Source: Phoma sp. XZ068
Taxonomy: Eukaryota; Ascomycota; Dothideomycetes; Pleosporales; Didymellaceae
Direction of reading: 5' to 3'
Length of the DNA stretch: 64,000 nucleotides
Assembly (NCBI GenBank): GCA_004835665.1
Contig: RBKR01000001.1
Location: 2,604,001-2,668,000 of the forward strand
The position numbers and the translations under genes are program-made. Positions within the stretch are counted from its first letter, which is position 1. Each line of letters starts with the position of its first letter. Below, one piece after another: positions 24,561-35,488 of the stretch. The notes beneath the pieces were generated by a model that was not told the origin of the DNA, made no database searches, and saw only the letters and a list, made by a program, of their open reading frames with translations.

Positions 24561-25292
24561 CTAAGTCAGCCACAAAGTCCACGAGCATGAATCATGCGGT
24601 CGACATTTCGTACTAGTCGTCACATAGCGATCTTTGTTAACGGTGTCTGCTACTCGGAACTCGAATCGACAACGTGCAGCCACGTGTTGTAGGTATCGGA
24701 ACGGGTCTGGACTTATTACACGGGAAGTACCCTTCAGTGACCTGAAGTTGAAATCTTCGTTCTGTGTTTCGGATCTCGGGATCAACCATGAAACGACATT
24801 GGACTCTGGATGCGGCGAGCATTCTCTCCTCTTCTTCCCATTCATTGACGGTTCTTCGTATATCGATCTCATTAACTTTGGTGTCACGCATCTCGAATCA
24901 CACGTACATGCCTCTCACGTTGCAGGTACCAATGGATAGGCTCAGTGCTTCGCCTAGCTTGCACTACTGCAATCTCGAATTAGGCCCTCGACCACCCTCA
25001 TAAGTGCTGCTATGTTTGTAGTTCTCCTTTTGTACGACTCACGGGTATCAGCCACTAGCATATCGGACACACACAGGACATTCTGCGAGACCTGCTCCAA
25101 AACTTCTCGCTTCGTTTCCTTGGCGCGAACCTCGTTTCCAACGAGGGGATTCGGCTCTTGTAGCAATTCATCATAGCAGTGCCAAATATCGAAAGATGCC
25201 TCCGGAAATGTTGGCACTCCGCGGCGATGACTATCGGCTAGTCTGCGTAGCTGCGTTTCAACATCGTGGATTGCTCATGGCGCAGAATACAG
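24561..25292 (-). other. possible multi-exon gene or decayed coding remnant
   Basis: On the - strand an open frame from 25292 to about 25050 reads like protein (TQLRRLADSHRRGVPTFPEA, then EVRAKETKREVLEQVSQNVL) and ends at a GTGAGT donor-like site. A second coding-like frame lies at 24891-24700 (EIDIRRTVNEWEEEERMLAA) and a third, in another frame, at 24887-24561 ending in TAG. One join (donor in ACC C|GTGAGT to an acceptor AAAG near 24868) would be in frame, but no start codon or full structure emerges. I recognise no family. It could be a real unmodelled gene or a pseudogene. Confidence 0.25.
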
Positions 25293-28133
25293 CATTACGG
25301 CGGTTCCTTTTCATCCCCGCTGCTGGCGGTTGTCGTTCCGTCTTGGTTCGTCCTGATCTAGCGCAGCCACGCGAAACCGCTATTTGACACCGTCAGAAGC
25401 ACAAGACTGCCCATGCAGCGAACTTATTTCCATCCCCACTCGCTAGAAGACACGAAGTTCCCCTGTCATCTCGCCCGATGACGCGACCTCTGTGACCGTT
25501 TCCGATTTCGTAGCCAAGTGGGTTCTCTGCTCCTTCTCGAAATGCTCTATCGGAAAATTGTCTATGGCACCCTTGTCACATCTACCACTGCCTTACTCAC
25601 GTGATTTAATCTCGTAAGTGAGCATGCTGCAAGAATGGGTAGCTTGGTGTGTTGAGCAATGAGGAACAACGGTTGAAAGCAAGTGCACCAAGATTCTTTT
25701 GCCATAACATTCACCCGTGGCTCTTCCGCCGAGTTCTAAACAATGTCTGACGATCACTTCTATCTTTGCGATCTTACTCCGATGCCAGAACTCAAGAGAG
25801 GTCGGAGGCTGCTCCGCAGCTGTCAACTCAGCCTTACATGACATGGATTCTCCTGTGTAAGGTCTTTCCAGTTTGCGCACCTACCTCTGTTATATTACAG
25901 CCACATATAGGTTACGAGAGCGGCGTGATCGACGCTCGTGATGCAGAGCAGTAATGGCAATGCACTGTGTGAATAGTGCGATCGTCCCTTAGAGATCTCT
26001 AGATACCATCACGAAATCGCGATACTTGAGGTATAACCAAGACGACCCTGCATCACTTCGAAACAACAGTTGACAAAGTCTACCAGAGCCCATTGTCCGA
26101 GGGTCCCGGACGGGACGGTAAATCGTTACAGTTGTGACGGAGAGCGCTCCGCCTTCTCTCGTAACTTTTGAACTTTACGCTACAACGATTCTGATGGCCT
26201 GGTCGGGGTAAATTCCACATTTTGATTAGCGAGTTGACGCATGACACGCTCGAACGCAGTGTCAAGAAGTGTGCCAAAGCTATCCAGCACTGTTGTTATA
26301 CCAAAATCTTTGAAGCAGACCAAACACACTAGAGTACAGATGCATCAACTTTCAGTGATGTTAACTGACAAACCATTACGGAATCAGAGCCATGCAAACA
26401 TAGTTTTGATCCCGATCCCTTTCTTACAATGGCGTTCACTAATTACAGGTTGCGGTGTGACCTCGTTGGCCCATTCCTGCATGAGCCAACACATATATGC
26501 ATGTAATACTAGTTCGTAGCATCTTTCTTACCGTATTCAGGTACTGAGACCAAATTTCGAGAAACGGTCCGGTAGTCGTGTATTGCAATTGCTAGCCTGG
26601 TACATTAACCTACGGCACATGTTCCAAGAAGTAGTGTATCCCAACGACGATCTGCGAACGATATTTTCCGAGATGCCCCAGATTCTAACGCCAATGAAAG
26701 GAATCATCTCACCTGCGGTCTGGTGGCTTAGATCGGTATCGATTATCCACCGGCACATGGCAACAGTGACATACGGTGAACGCCTTACGCGCCACCATTT
26801 CGACTCTAGAACTATGTCTCCCTAAATAGTCTAGAATATGTCAAGGATAAGCTTCCCCTCCTGCAAGCCTCTCACGTGGGTGCATGCCGGCGCACTCATC
26901 TTATCAGATCTCGTAAGCACCCATGGATGCCTGGGATGCCTGGAACAACTCTCGCTTCACACTGCATATTTTCCCGTAACATCCGAGGGACTACTGTGCA
27001 GGACATTTAGTCTCACTGGCCAGTCATATGCCACGGGATGAGCTCGAACCTGAATATAGCCCAGCAATAATTAGAGCTTTGACTGCTATGCATATCCTTA
27101 TGATGCACGGCCACCATATAATGTGCGATCCGTGCTTCGAGACTTTCGGCTGACGCCTCCAGGCAGGTTTGAAAAGCTCTCCAGGAACGGTGTATGGGTG
27201 CATGTTTCCAGGCTGTCGGGTTGCCAATACGCTGATCATCAACACTAGCTGTACGCAATAGGGGACCCCACGTTTTGGCCGCTGGATTGGTGCCTGAAAC
27301 ATCCCTGTATGGTGTGAAGCTGGAGGCGTAGACAAGGCCGTGTCCAAGTTACGTATTTCGTTTGTACTGACTGGCGGGATCGGCTGGGCTCCGTTTGGTG
27401 ACATGCGATACACTTCGTGATCGTGTCTGTTGTTGGCAACCTAGTGGATGCCTCGCACTCAACACTGCCTTTAGTCGACCTCAGCTTAAAAATATGTACC
27501 TGGTGACGTCGAGCACAATTCCAGTGCAACCAACACTGACGATCTCACAGTGTAACGCGTTGGTCATTGAGTCTCGAAGCTGGGGACTTCCAATGCCTTG
27601 TTCGACTCGACCATGATCAAACAAGCCTATCAGAATCTACTGTGCAAACTCCAAGCTTCAGATCGCACATTGCGCTTGCATGCGTCCCCAGATCGACCCA
27701 AACCATCGCACGGAGTACCTGTACCTTGTATGAGTCGCATTCTCAAGCTAATCTTATGTACCTCCGGTCAGGCCATCTGTCAATCCTATGGATTCCCTCA
27801 GCCACCAAGACTTAGTTCCAGTTTCTCGGAACAAGGTTCATCAGATTCAACCCCAGGGCACTGGCTTTGTCAAGTGCAGGGAATTGATCGTGCAGCTGGC
27901 CTTTTGCTGGGTCGCAGTGCATCTTGGCCTGACCTGGGTGGAAACCATTGTCAGATGGTGAGTGTAGCTGGGGCGGCACCTCTGTCACGCCGTACTACAT
28001 GCATCCTGAGGGGGACATACGGAGCACATAAACCTATGGTGTAGCCAACGGGCAAAGACCCACTTAATCTTGATTTCCGGTGTGAAAAAGCCCATGAAAG
28101 TGTAGCATATCTATCATTGCGTCCCTCAACATA

Positions 28134-28517
28134 ATGAGGCTGCTAACGGTATCCTATGGGCTAGAATCGATCGTGTACATTACGTATTCGATCGTACATA
28201 TGATCAACATCTTATTGCTGCTTGGGCATCTCATCTCTGCCTGGGAAGCTCCGTTTAGCGTAAAGGACAATCAATACTGGAGCTACTACCTGACTTTCCG
28301 CCTCACATTGAGATGAACCATATCCGTGCTGATCGTCGAGTTGATCTGCAAGGGCTCGGAGAACAAGACCGATCCCTGGATATTGATCCCAGTATCTGGA
28401 CAGGGGCTATTTGTCAACTTTCGGTCGCAGGTCGAAAGGTACAATAGAGAAATATTGCTCATAGGGGAGGAGTCGTCTCTCTCCCACGGGCAGGACCATG
28501 TCAAACGTGGTGCCTAG
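28134..28517 (+). pseudogene. possible decayed membrane-protein ORF with an in-frame TGA
   Basis: A reading frame from an ATG at 28134 encodes a hydrophobic stretch (YITYSIVHMINILLLLGHLI) and would continue to 28517 (LIVELICKGSENKTDPWILI) but for a single TGA at 28314-28316. The stop could be a CGA-to-TGA change. A hydrophobic ORF just upstream in another frame (27788-27961, with LAFCWVAVHLGLTWVETIVR) might belong to the same broken gene. No family is recognised and chance cannot be excluded. Confidence 0.2.
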
Positions 28518-30973
28518 ACCGAGAGGTAAGAGCTCCCAGATCCTTCCCGCTTCCCCCATCTTCTAGCATGGATGAGCATTTCCTTACAACACTCCATCCC
28601 AGCATGTTGGGAAGATAGCCGAAGTACGATTGCTTTGACAATGACAGGCACAAACCTAGACCAAGGACTATTGTATTTCGATTATTTCGAGTGACTAAGC
28701 AAGTCCCGGCGAAGGACTTCAAAGTATTTGTGAAGTGGTCCCTTCGGATAAGGCATATATCCTCTTCGTTCCTTGAATCTTCACTTCATGTTCCAAGACA
28801 AAAGCGGCGTGAAAGCGATCACCTTGAATCGCATTATACTATCATAGCACTTAAGCAATATTGCAACCGTTACTTGTCTAGTATCAAAATTTATACTTTC
28901 GGAAACTCTATAAAAGAACCTGGAGCTGCATTAACGCGAGTTTAATATAAGTTAGCATCTAGGACGTCATTCGAAAGTTCAGAAAAAGAACTTTGGGCAG
29001 CACCATCAAAATCCGGGTTTATTACAATACAAATGCAACCCTTTTAACCTTTTCAAACTCTGAACTTACTTCTTCACACTATACCTGTGCAACAGTTCTG
29101 CATTGCAACCCAACGTACCACTATTACCATGCGTCGTAGTCATAGGCAGTCGGGAAGACTTACCCTTTGCGGCAGTTGAAGCGCAATACAACAAAGCTAA
29201 AGTGACTTCGGCTTCAAATGCAATATGAGCCGACCCAAGATATTTGTTCAAAAGACGTCTGGAATGACTGCGGGACTGAAGGGCTGGGAATAAGCCTCAA
29301 CCTAGCCGTTTTGACGCCTTGTTGAGAAACCTGAAGTCACGAACCCGATATCCAGCTGGTAGTATCAACCTTACAATAGAGACTACAAAATGTAGGCTGT
29401 TTGAAGGCCCTTCTAGACCGTGTAACAATTTGGGTACCTTTTCGCACCACACAAGCTGCGAATGTGGAGAATCCTTAGGTAATACTCCTCCGTCATTGCG
29501 TTGCAACACCTGTCAATCTCTAACCATCTCTAAGTGCCTCGACCGTTTGCTAAAGGCCCATGTCGTGGTTCTGTAACTTGTGTTCTTGTGTACCCTGTTG
29601 CTTGCCACCATGTTGTACAATGTTGTACGGCGTGCGGTGGTGCCCTCCCTTACGGTCTCGCGCTTCGGGTGGTGTCGCGAGGAGACACTGGCCCGCTCGC
29701 CTCTGCAGCCGAATGCGCTGTTCATTGCGTTGGCGTCTTCAAGGAAGACATCTTGTTCCACAGCCTTATTCAACAGCTTCAAGACTGTTACTTGTTAATT
29801 GCAACAGCCCACTCATCCGGGCTGTAAACGAGTATTTTCAAGTAGGCTATCGCAAGCCCCGTACGTATGTTATTCTTCTGAAGCCCGAAAGCGAGGAAAT
29901 CGACCAGCACGGCCAAGGCATCCTGTTCACATAGCTCTGGTGTTTACAATTGTTCGAAGGCCTTGAAAAAGGGACTTCTTGCTTTGGTGCACCTATACGT
30001 TGGTAAGCAATAAGAAGTACTCCTCCCATTAGAAAGAACTGTTCAGGGGGTAATGGAGACATCCAGGCTTAAGCGTGGTCTTTGAGCATTGACAGCAGCT
30101 TGTGCCCGGCTCTCCTGCTTTTTGGAAGCCTGTCCGTCATGAGTCTCAAGTCGTGTAGAGTGCTGCTGTGGTTGGTTCAATCACAGACTTGATAATCTTT
30201 TCTTCTCCTTTTTGAATAATCTATCTACAACCCTGGGTATCATAATCTGCACCTTAAATAAAAGAACGCCATTGTTCCGAATACCTATCCCGTTACGCCC
30301 ACAAACCTAAGCAAATGTAGCTCTTCCTCTTTTTGTGATGGCCTTCCTTGAAGCTCATGCCATGTTCGCGATATGTAGCTTCGATACATGACATTGAGGA
30401 AGAATATCATGTGTAACAGTAACTCTTACAAAACAAGCTTGGCGCGATAACTAATAATTTTTTCTCGTGTTTCAAGGCACAGGCTGCTTGAACCAGCACC
30501 TTTACAGCCTTTCTCTTCTTTGCTCCCATCAAGTGATGATTGTGGTTGTGATGTTCGCCCGCCTTCTGGCCAGCACGTGAAACCGGTGCAGTGGTATAGG
30601 CGATATGTCGTCTGGTCGTGAGCATACATGAAACCCAGGAATTCCTTGGTCGTAGTCCATTCTGCCCAGATTTAATCTGCTCGAATATTCGTCTGTCGGG
30701 ATCTCAAGTCCCATAATTCAAAGACTTGATTAAGTCAAAGAAGACGGGCGTCAGATCTCAATCCACCGGAACCAGATTTGCTTGGGTTCATGCTGCTGGT
30801 CCGGATACTGCTTGAGTTTGCGACCTGATGAACCGTTTTGTGCTTCGGCCAGTCCTCTTTCGTCAAAAGAGACCACTTGAATCCTCTGCCGAGACACATG
30901 AAGATGTTCTCGTATGCTTCTGAGCAACCTTTCCAATATCTGTACTCTGTCCGTACCTGTTACATCTGCCATT

Positions 30974-32236
30974 TCAGTGCTGCCCGTTGGCCTCACTAAA
31001 TTTCCTCTTCTTTGCGTCTCTTTCGTCTTCGCCCGTCTGTCCCGGCAACGGTCTTCCTTGAATGCGGTACACAGCCTCTTTTATCCTCTGTTCATTGCCC
31101 AGTAAGTCCAGCTCTGTCACAGGATTCTCTATGCTGGCTAGCACGCTGTTGACAGTACTGATGTGGTTGGCATCCTTCTTGTCGTCGCGCCACCGTGGCG
31201 AGCCGTCTGCTTCGGATTTGTACTTCCATTGGCCGGCAGGAGAACGGTAGCATTCGATAATTCGACCGTCGAGGCGCTGATTAAGTGCCTTCAAGGTATT
31301 CCATTCGGTGGGTGTAAGAGAGAGCACAGCGAAGGGCCGGTAGTCGTTGTTATTGTGTTGAACAAGGAGTTGGACAGGGGTAGGGAGCGCGTCGTAATCT
31401 GGAACGAGGCCTTCTTCACCATCCTGAGGGTCGATGAGGGGGAATTCGCCCAGTCGTAGCTTGAAATCTATAGTGTTCTCATGTGGAGGCTTCCATTTCA
31501 AGATGTGCTGATCTGTACCGAATTGGTAGCGTGTGTCCTTGCATGTGAAGATCAGACCATCGTTGCCGTGCTTGAGTGTAGGAAGGATGTTGTTGAAGAT
31601 GTGTTGCAAGTGGTACGACTGGTGCATTACTTTCTCCTTGATGCGGAACGGTTGCATATGTGGAACGTTGAGGGAGGGGTTCTGGTCGAGCCACTTGGTG
31701 TAGGGCTTTAGCACATGTTCGCGCATACGACCCAGTCGCTTATCCATGCCCTTGGTTGTAACATTTTGGCCGTCTACTGCTAATGCGTCAAAGACGTAGT
31801 ATATAAGGCGTGGCGCTGGTTCTCCGGGATACTGATCATGTACCAGTTCTCCGTCGAGGATTGTGCCGAAAAGAAACTTCTCCCGGTCATTTGGATCTTG
31901 CCAGTATGGTATCCTTATGGCGGGCTCAACATTGTAGTAGTTATTCTTGCGGTCGATAAGAAAGGTAAGGGGCCGTACGCCTGATCCATCGTCAAACCAG
32001 TGCAAGAACAGCAGCACTCTAAGCCCGTCGGTCTTTTCGCACATGAAATATTCTCGTTGCCGAAGCTCGGTCAGATGTTCGCGACCAAACGAGACTGGTT
32101 GGGCGCCAGGGAACCGCGTGCTGTCGCGCTCGAGAAGCATTGCGACATCGTCTTTGAGCCCTCGCGCATCGTCATGGGGCACCACAAAGCCCGGCATCTG
32201 CGGTGGCGGCGCATGGACCGGCACGGAAGACGGCAT
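30974..32236 (-). CDS. ceg1: mRNA-capping enzyme guanylyltransferase (alpha subunit)
   Basis: A single exon of 420 residues from the ATG at 32236. The nucleotidyltransferase motifs are clear. Motif I is CEKTDGLR, with Lys68 as the site of covalent GMP attachment (KxDG). It is followed by FLIDRKNNYY (motif III), ILDGELVHD (motif IIIa), DGLIFT (motif IV) and ILKWKPP (motif V). The OB-fold with IIECYRSPAGQWKY and PRWRDDKKDANH (motif VI, here WRDDK) follows. The protein transfers GMP from GTP to the diphosphate end of nascent mRNA in the nucleus. In fungi the triphosphatase is a separate subunit, and no triphosphatase domain is attached here. Length fits fungal Ceg1 (about 400-460). The Lys/Arg-rich C-terminus (KKRKF) may be a nuclear signal. 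Confidence 0.96.
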   Translation of the reverse strand: MPSSVPVHAPPPQMPGFVVPHDDARGLKDDVAMLLERDSTRFPGAQPVSFGREHLTELRQREYFMCEKTDGLRVLLFLHWFDDGSGVRPLTFLIDRKNNYYNVEPAIRIPYWQDPNDREKFLFGTILDGELVHDQYPGEPAPRLIYYVFDALAVDGQNVTTKGMDKRLGRMREHVLKPYTKWLDQNPSLNVPHMQPFRIKEKVMHQSYHLQHIFNNILPTLKHGNDGLIFTCKDTRYQFGTDQHILKWKPPHENTIDFKLRLGEFPLIDPQDGEEGLVPDYDALPTPVQLLVQHNNNDYRPFAVLSLTPTEWNTLKALNQRLDGRIIECYRSPAGQWKYKSEADGSPRWRDDKKDANHISTVNSVLASIENPVTELDLLGNEQRIKEAVYRIQGRPLPGQTGEDERDAKKRKFSEANGQH

Positions 32237-33219
32237 GGTGAGTCGCGTAAAGATACGTGAGCGGTACGAGGTGTAGATGTGAGTGTAGATGTGGTGTGTG
32301 CACCTCGAAAGGTGCGGCTACAGAACGTGCTTACTTTGAGAGTGAGCTTCGAAGCTCAACGCCAAGAATAGTTACTAAGCGGGACTGGGGGTGGGGAAGG
32401 GTGCGCAGAAATGTTTTAAGCCCACCTGGATATATACAAAAGGACCACACGTACTTAAATAGCTAAAATCATGCGCAGGGTACAGTAAGATGTTGAAACA
32501 GTTTCAGGGTTGTCATGCTCGTGTGTGATAAGGATTCTGTCACTGCCAGTCTGCAAGATCAATGCTCGTTCGAAATCGAAGTGCACATTTGCTCTCGGAT
32601 TGGCCTAGTCCATGCTAGATTAGAAAAGAGTTGTAGGTTTGCTAGATTAGAGGTGACACGCATCTGTGTCCTTGGTGATTATAAATCTTGGATATGGTAA
32701 GAAGTGAAATGGACTTGAGGTTCAACATATTGTTTCTGACTGAGTGAGTGCTTCTAATCGCGGAAGCACGAACTTGTACATCACTCTGGATACGATGGCG
32801 TTACTACCTTGGGTCTCAAATTTGCAGCCGCAACAATAAGTCAGAATATACACGGCGTACGCTCGAGTCCAACGACCACACCAATGAGACAGTGCTGGAC
32901 ATTTGGGACCCAATAATACTGAGAGAACGGACGTGTTCGATAGAGGAAGTGAAGGTGTGGATTGGTGGCTTTGTTTTGGAAAATCGAAAGATCCATGTTA
33001 TGCATTGATGGTTAGCAGACAAGGAATCTCAAACGCCATCCGTAGTGCCGTTCCCGTCCGCAAGTAATTTTCAGGCGTTCGTAGTTGCTGTACACGATGC
33101 CGATGCCCGCTGCAACTCCATGTCCACCATGATAAAGAACCAGGCGAACCAGTTCCAGAAGAATCGCCACTCCACCCCAACCATGACCTTCGTCGTGATC
33201 ATTGTCGTAGCGAAACCGC
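32237..33219. other. gene-free stretch
   Basis: About 980 bp between the capping enzyme's start and the 3' end of RPS24, both on the - strand. It should hold the capping-enzyme promoter. A short GTGTAGATGTG direct repeat occurs around 32270-32290 and an 11-bp direct repeat (GCTAGATTAGA) near 32613 and 32639. No gene recognised. Confidence 0.4.
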
Positions 33220-33775
33220 TTATTTCTTGTCCTTCTTCGCGCCACCCTTGGTCTTGGCTGTGCCCCGGAACTCCTTCATCCTGTTCTTGCGCTGCTTGCC
33301 TGTACTAGTGTCAGCATGTATCCTTCACCACACAATCCGGACCCTCTGCCAGATCCATGACAGTGTATGCGCAATCGACGGGAACGTACGCTGCTGCCTG
33401 GAGGCCTTCTCGACCTTGGTGGCCATGCCGTATCTGACGAGCCTGTAGCGGGGCTCGAACTTCTTCATGGCCTCGGCGGAGTCGTAGATGAGGGCGAAGC
33501 CAGTGCTCTTGCCACCACCGAAGTGTGTCTTGAAGCCGAAGACGGAGACATCGTCCTTCTTGGCCTTGTAGAGCTCACCGAGCTTGCCACGGAGCTCGTC
33601 CTTGGAGACGTTGGCGCGGTTGGGGTGGAGGACATCGCTACACAGCAATGTCAGAGCCTGTCCTTCGCAGTTGTATATCCGGTGCGCTCTGCACTTACAC
33701 GACCATCTGGCGACGTCCGAGGAGGGGGTTGCGGATGAACTTGCGCGTGCGCAGAGTAACCTGAGAATCGGCCAT
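33220..33775 (-). CDS. rps24: 40S ribosomal protein S24 (eS24)
   Basis: Three exons (33775-33699, 33637-33390 and 33299-33220) give 134 residues, the normal length for eS24. The conserved order is TRKFIRNPLLGRRQMVVDVL, then HPNRANVSKDELRGKLGELY, the FGFKTHFGGGKSTGFALIYD block and KKFEPRYRLVRYG, ending in a Lys/Arg-rich tail (RKQRKNRMKEFRGTAKTK). It is a structural component of the small ribosomal subunit. Codon use is strongly biased to C-ending codons, as expected for a highly expressed gene. The intron after codon 25 splits a Val codon and the second lies in the basic tail. It is divergent from the EFM3-like gene with 353 bp between the start codons. Confidence 0.97.
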
Positions 33776-34128
33776 GTTGGAGTTGGACTATGGCGGAATT
33801 GTCAGTGTCCGAAGGGAAGAAGCGACGGCGATGGCGATGCAGAGGTTCGCTAGGGACGTACTTGACGGAACTCGAACCTTCTGTTGTCGATGGGCTGTGT
33901 TAGTAACGCAGGAGGCTGTCGTCGACAAGACAGTCCGCGAATTTCGAGTTGCGTGTTCTCGCTTAGGGCGAAAACCTTGGCGCACTAGCGCCCGCCACGA
34001 ACTTCGAACATCGAATTTGGCAGGCACCCCTCGCCCATCCGCAACATCACCACGCGGGAGCAACACCTTGTGCATATCGTGACTACTTGCTCGATTACTT
34101 GACGGCGTGCATCAAAAGTGCTGCAGAC
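33776..34128. promoter_or_regulatory. shared divergent promoter of rps24 and the efm3-like gene
   Basis: The start codons of rps24 (-) and the EFM3-like gene (+) are only 353 bp apart, so both promoters and leaders lie here. A TTAGGG hexamer at 33963-33968 resembles half of the telomere-like boxes reported in fungal ribosomal-protein promoters, but a single hexamer is weak evidence. Confidence 0.45.
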
Positions 34129-35488
34129 ATGAGTATCGCATCGGACAAATTAGTGCAGCTGCGGATTTTGCAGCGCCAGTACCTCCAGCTGGTAAACCCC
34201 TCACATTTGAGATGGCCAGATGCACAAGTCTTGAAGAGCCCTGAAGTGCAGGCCTGGATGTTCCTGCACATGTTTGATGAAAGCAGCATCAAGTCACCTC
34301 CACCAGAACGGTATCAGCTCAGAGTCCTGAAGCTTCTCATTTCCAGATTAGAACGGTCGATTGCCGACCCTGAGGAGGATGTACGGTTTCCTATTTCTTC
34401 AAGTTGTCTTTTCGATGTTTGCGACCCGCTCTGCTCCACGCAATCCTCAATACTCTCTGCCCAGATACTTTACGTTGAATTATACCAGAATGCACAGGCT
34501 CCATTTCACTTTCAGCTGCTGACCGGTTGCCTTCCCAAATTGCAGGAGATTTCCGATGACCTCATGGCTGCAATGTCAACGTTACTGACGTCCAATGTAC
34601 CCTCCGAGGCCGACTCCGCTCAACAAAAGGCCTTTGTGACATATTCGTACCCACATCACTCAGCTGACGCCAGCACCTCGGATGAGCAGGCAGTCACACT
34701 GCTCGAGGCTCGATCCGTCATTTCTGGGTCTGGTACGACGGGGCTCAGGACCTGGGAAGCTGCGTTGTTATTGGGCTCATATCTAACCACTGAAGATGGC
34801 CGGAGAGTGATCAAGGGAAAGCGCGTGTTCGAGTTAGGTGCGGGCACGGGAGTCATTTCCATCCTTTGTGCAAAGCATCTTGGGGCAGCTGGCGTTGTTG
34901 CTACCGATGGCGATGAGGCCGTTGTCGACGCTATCAAAACTAACCTGTTTCTGAACGGACTCGATGTCGACAGCCTGGAGGGATGTCAGGTTCGAACAGC
35001 AGCCCTCAAATGGGGTTGGCCTGTCAATGCAACGGCATTCTCTGAGGACTACGGAATGGAAGTGCCGAATGTGCTGCTGGGTGCAGACGTCGTAAGTGCA
35101 CCGTCATGACCGCTCGCCAGGGAAGCCTGACCTTAACACATGAGCAGACCTACGATAAGACTGTCATTCCACGCCTAGTGTCCACGATGAACGAGTTTCT
35201 CGATTTGAATCCAGCTCTTGAAATTCTGATCTCGGCAACGATTCGCAATGAGGCTACATTCGAGACCTTTCTGAACGCGTGTAGTGGGTACTCCCCTCGT
35301 CATTGTTGTGAGGTGTCGCTGACCTTGTGGGGTAACTAGGGCGGAATGGTTTCAGGTTTGAACAACTCAGCTTCCCGCCAATACCAGAGCCGGAACAGGC
35401 AGGACCCTTTTATCCAACATCGACACCGATCCATATATGGCGCATCACCAAACATGAGGCAGCTCGGAGTGACCCATTCGCTGTATGA
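34129..35488 (+). CDS. efm3: EFM3/FAM86-like protein-lysine methyltransferase (eEF2)
   Basis: Three exons (34129-35091, 35148-35283 and 35340-35488) give 415 residues. The N-terminal half is the FAM86-type region (LRILQRQYLQLV, WMFLHMFDES). A class-I methyltransferase fold of the MTF16 group follows: TGLRTWEAALLLGSYL (cap helix), SAM motif I KRVFELGAGTGVISILCAKH, VVATDGDEAVVDAI (post-I acidic residue), LLGADV|TYD (the DxxY-like motif, split by the first intron) and LEILISATIRN. Yeast Efm3 and human EEF2KMT trimethylate a lysine of elongation factor 2 in the cytosol. The N-terminal extension and motif order support this over other lysine methyltransferases. The ATG at 34129 is the first in frame; an upstream TTG at 34087 is not a credible start. 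Confidence 0.87.

Larger units (their letters stand above)
22914..30973. other. 8-kb gene-poor region
   Basis: No complete gene is supportable. Many short ORFs on both strands are interrupted by stops. Several stretches read like coding sequence without a recognisable family: 24244-24564 (+), 24561-25292 (-), 26583-26822 (+), 27788-27961 (+) and 28134-28517 (+). I see no transposase, reverse transcriptase, long terminal repeat or terminal inverted repeat, and no obvious saturation with TpA as extreme RIP would give; that is by eye, not computed. The right part seems more AT-rich than the genic parts of the window. Confidence 0.4.

Noticed and set aside
22914..30973. RIP-mutated transposon
   Set aside because: By eye there is no extreme AT bias or TpA saturation, no terminal repeats and no transposase or reverse transcriptase motifs. 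The indices were not computed, so the idea is only set aside.
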